Notes: generated by a model from the letters alone, not told the origin. DNA of 52,927 nucleotides from an uncultured Mycoplasmatota bacterium (GCA_900542735.1 UQOS01000005.1:1-52927), one strand, 5' to 3'; numbered from the stretch's first letter, positions 26,175 through 35,426 are shown. A program made the numbers and translations.

Positions 26175-27116
26175 TTAAGCACTTGCTCCTGTTTCAATTC
26201 TAACCATAGCCATTTCATTTAAGCGTTTAGCAGTAAAGAAATTCTTCCAACCGATAGTATTTCTTTGCTCTAATGGATCACTTGTTCCTGATTCACTAGC
26301 ACGTTTAACAATAATTTTTGGTTTTCCTTTTCCATTTTTAATATCCACCATTGCATAAGCATGTCTACCATAAACTAATGCTTTGTGAACTTCTACTTTA
26401 CCTGTATTTTCAACAACATCAGCATTTGTAGTTACCTTAACACGACCTTTATCAAAAGTACCAATTTCTCCTTTTAATAGGCGTGTAGGATCAGCATATT
26501 TAGCAATTTCAGTGAACCCATTAGAAGATGTATCATTTTTGAAATCATATTCTTGATCTGCATCAATGATTACTCTATAGTATCCATCTGCAAATGGTTT
26601 GGCACCTGCTTTTTTTAATCTTCTGAATGCCTTTCTTAATTCGGTTCCAGTAAGAACATCAGTTGCTGCTACTGTATCACGACTTGCTTTACCATTAGCA
26701 TATTGTACATTAGTACCTGCTAAAATTTCATCTCGTACAACAGTATCAATTAAAAGAGCTGATTGTTCACCTTCTAGCTCACTAGTTTCGGTGATTGTAG
26801 CATCTTTTCCTTGCATATCTAAAACATCAGATACAGTAACATAATCACCATATTGTTTAGCTGTTGCAGTAATTTTAGTGATGCTTAATGATTTTCCATC
26901 AGGTGTTACTCCTTCAGTTAATGCTGATTCTGGAATTGCTAAAGATTCATATCTTCTAAATTCTACTGAAGTACCTTTTCCAGCTGGGATTACTTTTGTA
27001 TCTGCATCTTCTGCATATTGTAATTCTGGTAATAGTCTTTCTAACAATGTTCTATCATAAAATGTTTGATTTTCGGCTGATAGAGTGCCGATAGTATTAG
27101 TATTTAAATTTGGCAT
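26175..27116 (-). CDS. Major capsid protein, N4-gp56 type
   Basis: 313 aa. It begins LSAENQTFYDRTLLERLLPE, then KVIPAGKGTSVEFRRYESL, ATAKQYGDYVTVSDVLDMQ, and near the C-terminus VYGRHAYAMVDI and GWKNFFTAKRLNEMAMVRIE. These are hallmarks of the N4-gp56 family of HK97-fold major capsid proteins. It follows the scaffold gene, as usual. Confidence 0.88.
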   Translation of the reverse strand: MPNLNTNTIGTLSAENQTFYDRTLLERLLPELQYAEDADTKVIPAGKGTSVEFRRYESLAIPESALTEGVTPDGKSLSITKITATAKQYGDYVTVSDVLDMQGKDATITETSELEGEQSALLIDTVVRDEILAGTNVQYANGKASRDTVAATDVLTGTELRKAFRRLKKAGAKPFADGYYRVIIDADQEYDFKNDTSSNGFTEIAKYADPTRLLKGEIGTFDKGRVKVTTNADVVENTGKVEVHKALVYGRHAYAMVDIKNGKGKPKIIVKRASESGTSDPLEQRNTIGWKNFFTAKRLNEMAMVRIETGASA

Positions 27117-27130
27117 ATTTTATTCCTCCC

Positions 27131-27925
27131 TTATTGCCCATTTTTTACTCTTTCGACTTCTTTTAAGAAATCTTCTCTAGACATTTTTTCATAATCAATG
27201 TCACTATCAGAAATATTGTTTAGACTTCCAGGGGTGGCTTTAGAATTAGCTATTGTCTGTTTAGCTTGATTAATAGATTCTGTTCTGAATGAATTTTTTA
27301 ATTTTGTATATCTTTCATATATTTCAGTAATTGATTTATTCTTTCCTTCCATATAATCTGAAAAATTCTCATCATTAAATAAATCATTTAGATTTACATT
27401 AGGGTATTTAGCAGTAAACTCTTCTAAATCTTTACTAGCTTTTTCTTCCAATTCTTTTTGTCTTGCACTTTCGCGTTCTTTCTCGCGTTCTTTTTGTGCA
27501 ATATAACCAGCATAGTCAGCAATAGGATCTTTACCATCTTGAGAAAGTTTATACATATTTTCATAAACTTCTACATCCTTGCTATCTTCAATAATCTGAT
27601 TAGTAAAAGGATTCATCTTACCCTTGAAAGCTTCTAATTTACCTTTTTCATAGGCTTCTTGAATTCTTTTATCTTCCTTTTCTTTAGTTCTTCTAGCCTG
27701 AGCATATTTTGCACGCTCATCTTTAGATTGAACTTGTTTTTGTTCTGAAGAATTATCTATATTAGATTCTTCTTCATCACTTGATTGATTATTTGTATTT
27801 ACCTTTGTATCAGTAAACTCTTCCTCAATCTCACTTGAATTAGTTTCATCTAATTCATCAGTAGCTTCTTCCTCTACTTCAATTGGTTCAGCGACTTCCA
27901 ATTCTTTTACGCTTTCATTTTCCAT
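27131..27925 (-). CDS. Capsid scaffolding protein
   Basis: 264 aa, very acidic at the N-terminus (EVAEPIEVEEEATDELDE) and with a long helical middle (EKEREKERESARQKELEEKA). It is placed between portal and capsid genes. Scaffolds are poorly conserved, so the call rests on composition and order. Confidence 0.75.
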   Translation of the reverse strand: MENESVKELEVAEPIEVEEEATDELDETNSSEIEEEFTDTKVNTNNQSSDEEESNIDNSSEQKQVQSKDERAKYAQARRTKEKEDKRIQEAYEKGKLEAFKGKMNPFTNQIIEDSKDVEVYENMYKLSQDGKDPIADYAGYIAQKEREKERESARQKELEEKASKDLEEFTAKYPNVNLNDLFNDENFSDYMEGKNKSITEIYERYTKLKNSFRTESINQAKQTIANSKATPGSLNNISDSDIDYEKMSREDFLKEVERVKNGQ

Positions 27926-27935
27926 TTTTTCCTCC

Positions 27936-27995
27936 TTAGATTTTTGCGCTATTCAGTGCGACAATTTAGATTTTTGCGCTATTCAATGCGATTTA
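27936..27995 (-). repeat. Tandem 30-bp repeat in the scaffold leader
   Basis: Two adjacent copies, 27936-27965 and 27966-27995, match at 25 of the first 26 positions and differ at the end. Each copy contains TTTTTGCGCTATTCARTGCG with a short GCGC-type hairpin. They fill the gap between the portal stop and the scaffold ribosome site. Confidence 0.75.
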
Positions 27996-27996
27996 T

Positions 27997-29694
27997 TTAT
28001 AAACCCATATTTGGATTTATATCATTATTAGAAACCGGGATTTGAGACTGTGCTTGCTCTAAAGCTAATAGTTGTTGTTCCTCTTTTTTCTTTTGTCTCA
28101 TTTGTTTTAGCTTAGCTTTAAAAGTCATTATTGAATCAGGATATAACTCTATATATTCATCTTGGTCTATTGTTCCATCTTGTTTCAATTGATCTAATAA
28201 ACTAATCGATAGTGATTCACTAAATGTTCCAGCACTTCCAGCTTCTACCACAACAGAGTAATCAAAATCTGAATATGCTTGACCATTCATTATTCCTACT
28301 TCTCTTTTATCTTCAGTTTCATAAACAAACATTCGTCCATCATTATAGTAATACTTAAAAAATTGAAGCAAGATTGCTCCAATTTTCTCATAACTTCTAA
28401 AAAATTTCTTTTGATATAATTCAATAGGCTTTTTAGCTTGATTTTGTAGTGCTATGATTGCACTAGCCGCCATATTGGCTCCCAGCACTTCACCTGTTAC
28501 AACTTCAGTTGAACCTTGTGTAGTTCTAGTTAAATCCATTAGCGTATTGGTTAATGTTAAAGCTTGTGCATTAAATCCAGGTGATTCCAAATATTTAACT
28601 CCCCAAACGCCAGGTTGTTGTGTTGTATCTGTAATAATTTCACCAGGCGTGTTGGTAATAATTTGCCTTGCTAAGGCTCCAGCTTTTTGAATTATTTTAG
28701 GCCATGCTGTTTGCTGTACTGATAAAAGCATCATTCCTAAATTAAAGTTTACTGCTCTATTGTTAGGTATTGCTTGCTCCACTTCACCTATTCCATAAAT
28801 GCATCTTTTTCTCTTCTTGTGAATACCAAAAACAATAGGATATAATTGATTCTCAAATATATTACTTGAATCTTCTTTAGGATTATCAGGCTCTTTAGTT
28901 TCTTCTAAATCTAGATCTTCATCAATAGATTTATTTAAGTTGGGTTCCCAATAAGTAGGTTCTTGTACATAGACATCTTTTGTAGCTTTAGTCCAAACTA
29001 CCTTACCATTCTTTCTTGAATACTGTGTAATAACAGTACACATTTCCTTATCTTTAAATGATTCATCTTCTATTTCATAATCTGCTTTGATATTGGCCCA
29101 TTCTTTTATGCCATTCTGTTTAGCTAATTGTCTAATGGATTCTACTGGCTCGCTACTAACAATTATTATCCAACTCTGCTTTTGTTCATCTTGTATCATT
29201 GGATTTGAAAAGAAAATATTTTGTGGTTCAATAATTTCTCCTCTTAATGCTCCAAGATATGGTGATTGAACATTTCCTACTACATTACTATCCCAAAAAT
29301 AATGATAAGCGTAACTTCCTAATTGTGTAGCATCATCTTGAGCTTTATCATCTAAATCATCTTGTTTTAAATCTTTTAAAGCTATTTCGACAAATTTAGT
29401 AAATAGGTCAGCCCCTTCGTCAGCTTTTTCTAAATCAAAAAAGACCTGTGCTGGTCTATAAACTAACTTAACCTTTGTGGATAATATTCCTGCTTTTTTA
29501 TTGTCAGCTATTAAATTGCACAGATTAATTACAGGTCTTGGTAAATCTCTTGTTCTAGCTGTAGCTAGAGGCCAATGTTTTCCTTCAACAAAATTTTCAC
29601 ATTCGTCCCATATATTTTTAAGCTTCATACGCTTTGTATACGCAAGGGAATCTTGATATCTTTTCCATAATAATGTTGGACCTTTATCATTCAT
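27997..29694 (-). CDS. Portal protein
   Basis: 565 aa from the ATG at 29694, chosen because GTAGGTG lies about 7 nt upstream. Landmarks are WKRYQDSLAYTKRMKLKNIW at the N-terminus, then RDLPRPVINLCNLIADNKK, LYPIVFGIHKKRKRCIYGIG and NRAVNFNLGMMLLSVQQTAW. The last is typical of P22-like portals. The dodecameric portal is the DNA gate of the capsid. It overlaps the 70-aa gene upstream. Confidence 0.85.
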   Translation of the reverse strand: MNDKGPTLLWKRYQDSLAYTKRMKLKNIWDECENFVEGKHWPLATARTRDLPRPVINLCNLIADNKKAGILSTKVKLVYRPAQVFFDLEKADEGADLFTKFVEIALKDLKQDDLDDKAQDDATQLGSYAYHYFWDSNVVGNVQSPYLGALRGEIIEPQNIFFSNPMIQDEQKQSWIIIVSSEPVESIRQLAKQNGIKEWANIKADYEIEDESFKDKEMCTVITQYSRKNGKVVWTKATKDVYVQEPTYWEPNLNKSIDEDLDLEETKEPDNPKEDSSNIFENQLYPIVFGIHKKRKRCIYGIGEVEQAIPNNRAVNFNLGMMLLSVQQTAWPKIIQKAGALARQIITNTPGEIITDTTQQPGVWGVKYLESPGFNAQALTLTNTLMDLTRTTQGSTEVVTGEVLGANMAASAIIALQNQAKKPIELYQKKFFRSYEKIGAILLQFFKYYYNDGRMFVYETEDKREVGIMNGQAYSDFDYSVVVEAGSAGTFSESLSISLLDQLKQDGTIDQDEYIELYPDSIMTFKAKLKQMRQKKKEEQQLLALEQAQSQIPVSNNDINPNMGL

Positions 29695-29899
29695 TATTAT
29701 CACCTACCTTTTGACCATTTTGCCATTCTGAAATAATATCAGGAGTTAAATTTGAAGTTGAGTTAGAAGTTTTATTTCCACCAATATATTCTATTTCTAT
29801 TTTTTTACCTAACTTATCAGATATAAAAGGTAATTTAAGTCCTATATATATTCCAATTAACAAAGTAATCAAATATAAAAATGCATATATAAATTCCAT
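29687..29899 (-). CDS. Small membrane protein between terminase and portal
   Basis: 70 aa. One N-terminal membrane helix (about 3-24, AFLYLITLLIGIYIGLKL) and a polar Ser/Thr/Asn-rich tail. AGGTGG precedes the ATG. Function unknown. Confidence 0.65.
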   Translation of the reverse strand: MEFIYAFLYLITLLIGIYIGLKLPFISDKLGKKIEIEYIGGNKTSNSTSNLTPDIISEWQNGQKVGDNNE

Positions 29900-29903
29900 A
29901 TAA

Positions 29904-31547
29904 TCACCACCTTAAATAAACATTACCATCATCATATTCTTCATCATCATCAGTTTTTAGAGGATCAGGCCAAGTTATTTTTTTCTCAGTCTGATTGTTT
30001 TCTGGTAAATACTTTTGTTGATCCCTAGACATCAATGCAATACCATATGCCATAACTCTGTCATCATGATATCCCTGTTCTGCTTCTTTCTTACCATTTT
30101 CTTTTTTTACAAATGTAAGCATTTGTTTTAATAATGAAACTGAATTTATTTTATTTATATCATCTCTTACCATTTCGACAACCAAAGCAAGTAAAACAGG
30201 TCTATTTGCTTTAGTAGTAAGAAACCCTATCGAATCACTATATTTAATATAAGAACCTTTATCAGTTTCTCTCAAATATTGTTTCTTATAGCCATACTCA
30301 TAAGCTTTCTTAGTAGGGTGTGTTGAATAATTATTTTCTATAGATAATAAAGCCTCATTATAATACCAAGCCAAGCAACACATTTGTTGTGAATAAATAT
30401 CTTCATCTGTTAGCATTTCAAGTTCTGCCACCTGATTACAATTTGTATTATCTATCATATATCCTTCAAAGCTATCACTACCTGATCCTGCCGTATCACC
30501 ACCTAAAACATAAGGATATCCCTTTTTTGGTTCTTGATAAATTTTAATATAGCCTTTAGGATCATCTTCCCAGGAAATATTTAATATTTTATTATCTTTC
30601 AAATCATAAATAAAATTACCAATCTTAATTGGCTCTTTATCCTTTAATTCTTCTATTCTATTTATGATTTTAGTTTTATCAAAAATACACTTACCAGTTC
30701 CAAGAAAAGCTTCTTCTGGTGTAATTGGATATTCTTGTTTAAATGTATCTACATTTCCATTACAATTATTCTTGATGCACCATCTACGCCAGGTTAATTG
30801 TTCAAGAGAAAGATCATAAATAATTCTTAATTCTTTTTCTTCATCAGTTAAAGTAAAACCATCATAAGGCATTTGATACTCTTCCATTTGATGCCAACCA
30901 ATGAAAACCGGAACAAAATCATTTTTACCAGCAACGGCATTGTCCCAAAAATCTTTAAAATATTCAAAACCATTTGCTGTTGATTCAATAAAAACCATTG
31001 TATCTGGGAGATTAGGAACTGTTTGAAGTAGACCTGTTAATTGTTCTTCTTTATTCCCAGCCCAAAAGGCCAATTCTGATATATGTAAATTTTTATAAGT
31101 AGAAGAACGACCTACTCCATGTGAACCTGCTGTCATACATTTTATTCTTGAATTAAGGCCTGTTTTTTTATCATTGTTAAAATATAACTCATTAGCATTA
31201 TCTTTATCTTTTGTAGGTCTGAATCCTTCCGGAAGACAATCATACATTAATTTGCTCATATTATATAGGTTTGTTGTTGCTTCTGATACATGAGTAATAA
31301 TACCTGTATCAACATTTTCTTCTAATATAGTATCTGCGAATAGTAATGCTTCAATTTCTGTTGATATACCCATCTGACGTGATTTAAGAATTATTTGTCT
31401 TATAGGTTTTCCAGCTTGTGCTTGTTTTCTTATAGATTCATATAAAATTTTTTGTGGTGTATTAAATTTAAAATCAACAATATTCTTACTTTTATCTTTT
31501 ATTTTAATAAAATTTTCAATATATTTTTTTCTGTTAATATTTGGCAT
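29904..31547 (-). CDS. terL: Terminase large subunit
   Basis: 547 aa. The ATPase domain has Walker A-like LKSRQMGIST (about 53-62) and Walker B-like MVFIESTANG (about 187-196). The nuclease domain has GGDTAGSGSDSFEGYMID with the acidic residues needed for metal binding. It packages DNA through the portal. Its start overlaps the small subunit stop. Confidence 0.92.
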   Translation of the reverse strand: MPNINRKKYIENFIKIKDKSKNIVDFKFNTPQKILYESIRKQAQAGKPIRQIILKSRQMGISTEIEALLFADTILEENVDTGIITHVSEATTNLYNMSKLMYDCLPEGFRPTKDKDNANELYFNNDKKTGLNSRIKCMTAGSHGVGRSSTYKNLHISELAFWAGNKEEQLTGLLQTVPNLPDTMVFIESTANGFEYFKDFWDNAVAGKNDFVPVFIGWHQMEEYQMPYDGFTLTDEEKELRIIYDLSLEQLTWRRWCIKNNCNGNVDTFKQEYPITPEEAFLGTGKCIFDKTKIINRIEELKDKEPIKIGNFIYDLKDNKILNISWEDDPKGYIKIYQEPKKGYPYVLGGDTAGSGSDSFEGYMIDNTNCNQVAELEMLTDEDIYSQQMCCLAWYYNEALLSIENNYSTHPTKKAYEYGYKKQYLRETDKGSYIKYSDSIGFLTTKANRPVLLALVVEMVRDDINKINSVSLLKQMLTFVKKENGKKEAEQGYHDDRVMAYGIALMSRDQQKYLPENNQTEKKITWPDPLKTDDDEEYDDGNVYLRW

Positions 31548-31935
31548 CAGAATTACACTCTTTCATCTTTCTTAAATATTCCTCATATGTTGTTTCAATA
31601 TTTGTATTTATGTTTTCTTGCTTTTCTGTCCAACCAAAATTAGCAGATAGATTAAATTTACAACCTTGAAAACCTTTACCATATAATCCAGTTTCAAGAT
31701 ACGCTTCAATTACTGCTCTTGCCCACTTTATAACTTCTCCATAAGTATCAGGATAATCTTTTTGGTATTTATATAGGGTAGTACGATCCAATCCAACATA
31801 AACTGCCAAGCCACATATTCCATATGGTCTATGCTTATTTTCACACTCTAAAAAGTATTCACTACATCTCTGTTCCAATTCTTCAGGTGTTGAAAATTTT
31901 TTAGGTCTTCCCACTTGGTGTTTTGATTTTTTCAA
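31534..31935 (-). CDS. terS: Terminase small subunit
   Basis: 133 aa from a TTG start with GAGGAGGG upstream. It contains VGRPKKFSTPEELEQRCSEY, then GLAVYVGLDRTTLYKYQKDY, an HTH-like DNA-binding segment (DUF-type small terminase), and the C-terminal LYGKGFQGCKFNLSANFGW that is common in this family. It recognises packaging-site DNA. Confidence 0.88.
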   Translation of the reverse strand: MKKSKHQVGRPKKFSTPEELEQRCSEYFLECENKHRPYGICGLAVYVGLDRTTLYKYQKDYPDTYGEVIKWARAVIEAYLETGLYGKGFQGCKFNLSANFGWTEKQENINTNIETTYEEYLRKMKECNSDAKY

Positions 31936-31955
31936 ATTATCCCTCCTCTCAAATA

Positions 31956-32195
31956 CTATATTTCACATGAAAATTCAATTGGTGTTGCACTTACTATTCT
32001 TATATCTTTACAGTGTTTGTGAACTAGATTATCGTCATATGTATTGCAGTAATATTCTAGTTTATTTGCTAAACTCTTATTTCTATTTATAATAAATTCT
32101 GTTTCATTTTGACCTGGAATAGTTACTTCAATACAAATATCTGAGCCATCATTCTGTGCTTCATTAAATGCATCTATTAAATCATCTATAATCAT
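31956..32195 (-). CDS. 79-aa phage protein, unknown
   Basis: Acidic. It begins MIIDDLIDAFNEAQNDGSDI and reads ICIEVTIPGQNETEFIINR. AAAGGAG precedes the ATG. Only position (just before the terminase) is informative. Confidence 0.6.
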   Translation of the reverse strand: MIIDDLIDAFNEAQNDGSDICIEVTIPGQNETEFIINRNKSLANKLEYYCNTYDDNLVHKHCKDIRIVSATPIEFSCEI

Positions 32196-32243
32196 TTTCT
32201 TCTCCTTTCAGCTCTATTAGGATTTCTTTCACATCTAATAGTT

Positions 32244-32438
32244 CTATTTGTCATTAGATAAACGAATGGTAATATAATTAGAATTATTATTGCTACTTCG
32301 TTTAGATCTATTTTCATAATATTCTTCACACTCCCTTGATTTAGGACAACCATTGCAGCCACCTCTACCACTTTGTTTCATAAAAAAAGAAATATCACAA
32401 AATACTTCTTTCTCACTCTTTTTATTCCTCTTTTTCAT
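32244..32438 (-). CDS. 64-aa Cys-cluster phage protein
   Basis: Contains GGCNGCPKSRECEEYYENRS, three Cys in a compact pattern that may bind zinc. Basic at both ends. Role unknown. Confidence 0.55.
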   Translation of the reverse strand: MKKRNKKSEKEVFCDISFFMKQSGRGGCNGCPKSRECEEYYENRSKRSSNNNSNYITIRLSNDK

Positions 32439-32442
32439 AGCA

Positions 32443-32709
32443 TTACCTTTTTATTCTTTTTTGATTAGAGATATTATTTCCTTCTTTGTATTCTTCTTTA
32501 AATATCAATAAATCTTCTATGCCGTAAATTGTCTTGTATGGTATATCTGCGTTTAATATTCTATCATGCTCTATTATTAGATATTGAGCATTTACTTCTT
32601 CCTGCATTTTAGTTTCTATTAAACTTATTACTTGTGGTATTTCTTGTTTAATACCGATTAATTTCCACCCTTGATACGAGCTATATACTCTATATGACAG
32701 ATTATTCAT
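32443..32709 (-). CDS. 88-aa phage protein, unknown
   Basis: Begins MNNLSYRVYSSYQGWKLIG; alpha/beta pattern, soluble. GAGGGTG precedes the ATG. It is the first coding frame downstream of RNA 2. Confidence 0.6.
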   Translation of the reverse strand: MNNLSYRVYSSYQGWKLIGIKQEIPQVISLIETKMQEEVNAQYLIIEHDRILNADIPYKTIYGIEDLLIFKEEYKEGNNISNQKRIKR

Positions 32710-32742
32710 TCTATCACCCTCTACTATATTTTATTAACACAT

Positions 32743-33152
32743 TAAAAAAGTCATCATAATAGATGACTTATTCTTAATAGATACTGTACTAATGATATAA
32801 AGGTTTGTAATTTTACTATAATTACTTTGGCTTAGACCCGGTACTAACCTTAAAGCCCTTCATTTTATATATCATCAGTACACTACCTATCAAAAAGATT
32901 AATAATATAACTAGTCGTTTATAAGCGAGTAAGTCCTCTCAGTTTTCACTGACGGGCATATACTATTAATCAAGATAGTGTTTGCTAATGCTTTATAAGC
33001 ACCATAGAATAGATATGAACTGCAATTTTAGGATATTAATAGGTTAATTGCAAAACTTTAACAGAGCCTATATATATCTACTCTATGCTACCCATAAGAG
33101 TAGCACTATGTACAAAGGGGTATATATGAAATAACTTATAATTATTCCATTG
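32743..33152 (-). ncRNA. Structured phage RNA 2 (about 400 nt)
   Basis: A coding-free stretch on the minus strand with many helices: 33109-33114/33151-33156; 33086-33091/33100-33105; 33003-33016/33074-33087 (13 of 14) with inner 33022-33027/33046-33051; 32989-32993/32997-33001; 32897-32909/32959-32971 (12 of 13) extended by 32887-32891/32974-32978; hairpin 32939-32952; and 32785-32801/32864-32882. It ends in a terminator. Size, complexity and prophage location recall the large ornate phage RNAs GOLLD and ROOL. Membership in either is untested. Confidence 0.75.
32744..32768 (-). terminator. Terminator of RNA 2
   Basis: AGTCATC (32749-32755) pairs perfectly with GATGACT (32762-32768) around 6 nt, followed on the minus strand by a run of six T. 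Confidence 0.88.
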
Positions 33153-33157
33153 TACAC

Positions 33158-33163
33158 ATTATA
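33158..33163 (-). promoter_or_regulatory. Candidate -10 of RNA 2
   Basis: A perfect TATAAT on the minus strand lies just before the first helix. There is no good -35 at 17-18 bp; instead a CCCTAGGG palindrome lies at that distance, which could be an activator or repressor site. Confidence 0.4.
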
Positions 33164-33193
33164 TACCCTAGGGGGTGTGTTAAAAGTGTGTTT

Positions 33194-33601
33194 TTAGTTT
33201 TTTAGCATCTTTCTTGTTCTTTCTTTTATATATCCTTGATCATAATTTAATCTTTCTGCAGTCTGTGCAACTGTTAATCCAAGAAAGAAACGACATCTAA
33301 AAATTTTCATATCTCTTTCACTAAGCTGCTTCATTTTATCATCAGCATTTTCTAATAATTGATTTATGATTTCTAATTCACCTTTAAGGGCTTGTAATTC
33401 CCTATCAAGATTTTCTATTTGGCTAAATACTCTTGCAAATCTATCATCAACTACTGGACACTCTATTTTTAATTCAGCATAGCTTGTAGCGTGTAATCCA
33501 AGTTGTTTCTGTATTTTAAATTTGATACGATCTTCATAGCCTCTGATTAGATCTTCTAATACTCTTTTATCTGATAATTGTCTCTTTAATTGCTTATACA
33601 T
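33194..33601 (-). CDS. Late transcription regulator, sigma-70 region-4-like (RinA/ArpU type)
   Basis: 135 aa. A helical N-terminus with coiled coil (about 57-90) is followed by a C-terminal helix-turn-helix (SERDMKIFRCRFFLGLTVAQ and LNYDQGYIKERTRKML). Proteins of this layout sit at the end of early regions of Bacillota phages and switch on late genes. It lies directly upstream of RNA 2 and the packaging genes. AAGGAGG precedes the ATG. Confidence 0.8.
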   Translation of the reverse strand: MYKQLKRQLSDKRVLEDLIRGYEDRIKFKIQKQLGLHATSYAELKIECPVVDDRFARVFSQIENLDRELQALKGELEIINQLLENADDKMKQLSERDMKIFRCRFFLGLTVAQTAERLNYDQGYIKERTRKMLKN

Positions 33602-33668
33602 AATTCCTCCTTATTCCTCATATTCTTCTTCAAAATATATTTCATCATCATCTATGAATGTGTATATA

Positions 33669-33968
33669 CTAATCATTTATATATCTAACAAATTTTCCAT
33701 ATTCTAAAGCTATTCTATTTTCAATTATGCAACCTCTTGCTTCAGACCAACCAGGCATTAACACAAGACCATCTACCTTACTTAAAAATTCTATTGACTT
33801 AGATAGATAATAGATAGCTTCATCTGAGTTCTTTGGTGCATCTTCACTAATAATAGTGTCTATTACTTCATGTCCTTCTGATTCTAATTTTTTAATTAAT
33901 TCTTTTCTTTCTTTTCTTATTTGTTCATTTGTTTTACCTCTCATAGGTTGACTAATCATTAATTTCAT
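33669..33968 (-). CDS. DUF4406 / deoxyribosyltransferase-like protein
   Basis: 99 aa. SQPMRGKTNEQIRKERKE at the N-terminus and DGLVLMPGWSEARGCIIEN near the C-terminus are the DUF4406 signature, related to nucleoside 2-deoxyribosyltransferases. The catalytic Glu-type residue lies in the WSEARG segment. It may act in nucleotide salvage during infection. Confidence 0.85.
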   Translation of the reverse strand: MKLMISQPMRGKTNEQIRKERKELIKKLESEGHEVIDTIISEDAPKNSDEAIYYLSKSIEFLSKVDGLVLMPGWSEARGCIIENRIALEYGKFVRYIND

Positions 33969-33978
33969 TCTTTACCTC

Positions 33979-34242
33979 CTAAATCTCTTCTAATTCATCT
34001 ATTGCAAAACAATATTCTTTTTTAATTTTTGGAAAATGAACTATTATAGGTTTATCAAAATTTTCAAATTCAAAGTCGTAAACATATCCAATTTCCCCAA
34101 CAAGCATACTATATTGTGATAAACCATCATTTTTGATAATTCTAACTCTGTATCCTAATAATTTCTTATATTCTCCATAATGTAATAACACATTTAAACA
34201 AATTTTTATTTTTTTAATAAATGTAGCATTTCTATTTATCAT
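33979..34242 (-). CDS. 87-aa phage protein, unknown
   Basis: Begins MINRNATFIKKIKICL. The C-terminal part (YRVRIIKNDGLSQYSMLVG) looks like a small SH3-type barrel. Function unknown. Confidence 0.6.
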   Translation of the reverse strand: MINRNATFIKKIKICLNVLLHYGEYKKLLGYRVRIIKNDGLSQYSMLVGEIGYVYDFEFENFDKPIIVHFPKIKKEYCFAIDELEEI

Positions 34243-34258
34243 TATTTATCATCTCCTA

Positions 34259-34408
34259 CTATTTCTTTAACCTTATCTTTTTTAATTTCTTCATCAGTTT
34301 TTTATTTTTTCTTAAATTATTAATACTTTTAATAATATTATCAATCGGTTTATAAAATTGAGATAAATCTGCTTTTTGAAAATCTATATCTTCAATTTTC
34401 TTTTTCAT
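34259..34408 (-). CDS. 49-aa basic phage protein
   Basis: Begins MKKKIEDIDFQKADLSQFYK and ends in a Lys-rich helix. AGGAG lies 6 nt before the ATG, which overlaps the end of the 161-aa gene. Probably translated; function unknown. Confidence 0.5.
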   Translation of the reverse strand: MKKKIEDIDFQKADLSQFYKPIDNIIKSINNLRKNKKLMKKLKKIRLKK

Positions 34409-34877
34409 CTGATACTCCTATTATACTTTTGTATTTTTGTAAAATTTCTTTAGCAGTATAATATCTACCATATTCTTCGGAATAATTATCATTTACATAA
34501 TTTCCATATTCTTTTTTTAATGAATTAATATAATCTTCTAAATAATTTATAAACTCTTTTTGTTGATTCTTATTTTGAAAATTTGCATTGATTAATGGTT
34601 TAATAAAATTGTGTGCAAATTCGTTAAGAGATATTTCTTCAATGTTATCGTGGTTGCTAACTAAAGTTTCACTCATAAAACCACATATCTCTCCATTTTC
34701 AAAGAAACATTTTAAATTCATATTGCTATCACAAGGTCTTTCACAAAAACAATAATCACTTCCGCAAGGATTATTTTCATACTTATAAAATTTATAGTAT
34801 TTTCTTTCTTCAAGTTGTTTCTTTAATTCTGCATTATCTTGTTCTAATATACTTATATATTCTTCTCTATCTTTCAT
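34392..34877 (-). CDS. 161-aa Cys-rich early protein
   Basis: A short N-terminal coiled coil (ILEQDNAELKKQLEERK) is followed by a Cys cluster (CGSDYCFCERPCDSNMNLKC), a likely zinc-binding module, and a helical C-terminus. GGAGG precedes the ATG. Family not recognised. Confidence 0.6.
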   Translation of the reverse strand: MKDREEYISILEQDNAELKKQLEERKYYKFYKYENNPCGSDYCFCERPCDSNMNLKCFFENGEICGFMSETLVSNHDNIEEISLNEFAHNFIKPLINANFQNKNQQKEFINYLEDYINSLKKEYGNYVNDNYSEEYGRYYTAKEILQKYKSIIGVSDEKEN

Positions 34878-34917
34878 CTATTTCACCTCCACCTTTTTCC
34901 TGACTTCAGGAGTATGG

Positions 34918-35304
34918 TTATTTTTCTTTCTTTAAATTGTTTATTTCATCTATTAGTTCGTTGAATTTATCAACCATAAAATCTATTTCATCACATCTAA
35001 TGTATATTTTTTTATCTCTATTATTCAAGAAATAATGACCGTCTTCATCTTCATATATTTTTATTTTTTCTATCTTCTTTGGCTCTTCGATTATTTCTAC
35101 TTCATCATTTAAATCAGTAAAAAGGTCTATATAATCTGTAAGATATTTATAAGTTTTTACATCTGCATCATAATAATCTTTCTCTGGTGTTCTATAATCA
35201 TTTTCATCAACATCATATATCATAATGCATGAACTATATTTTATTTTCTTTGGTTGTTTACCATCTTTAACTAATCCTAGTAATTCATAAATCGTTATTT
35301 TCAT
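34918..35304 (-). CDS. 128-aa early protein, unknown
   Basis: Begins MKITIYELLGLVKDGKQPKK, a segment common in small Bacillota phage proteins, and has a Glu/Asp-rich second half. Its ATG overlaps the preceding stop by one base, so translation is coupled. Confidence 0.6.
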   Translation of the reverse strand: MKITIYELLGLVKDGKQPKKIKYSSCIMIYDVDENDYRTPEKDYYDADVKTYKYLTDYIDLFTDLNDEVEIIEEPKKIEKIKIYEDEDGHYFLNNRDKKIYIRCDEIDFMVDKFNELIDEINNLKKEK

Positions 35305-35426
35305 TAACTATCACTTCCTTGTTCATCACTGGCACTTCCTTGTTCCTTTAATAACTTTATAAATTCATTTAAAGCATCTATACCTTGTTGTTGTATATCT
35401 ATTTCTTCTACACATGGACTCATCAT
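35304..35426 (-). CDS. 40-aa acidic early protein
   Basis: Begins MMSPCVEEIDIQQQGIDALN and ends GSASDEQGSDS. GGAAG lies 6 nt before the ATG at 35426, and the stop overlaps the next start (TAATG). Small but well spaced; unknown role. Confidence 0.5.
   Translation of the reverse strand: MMSPCVEEIDIQQQGIDALNEFIKLLKEQGSASDEQGSDS

Noticed and set aside
33611..33676. 21-codon acidic frame between DUF4406 and the late regulator
   Set aside because: No ribosome site and very short; probably a chance frame.
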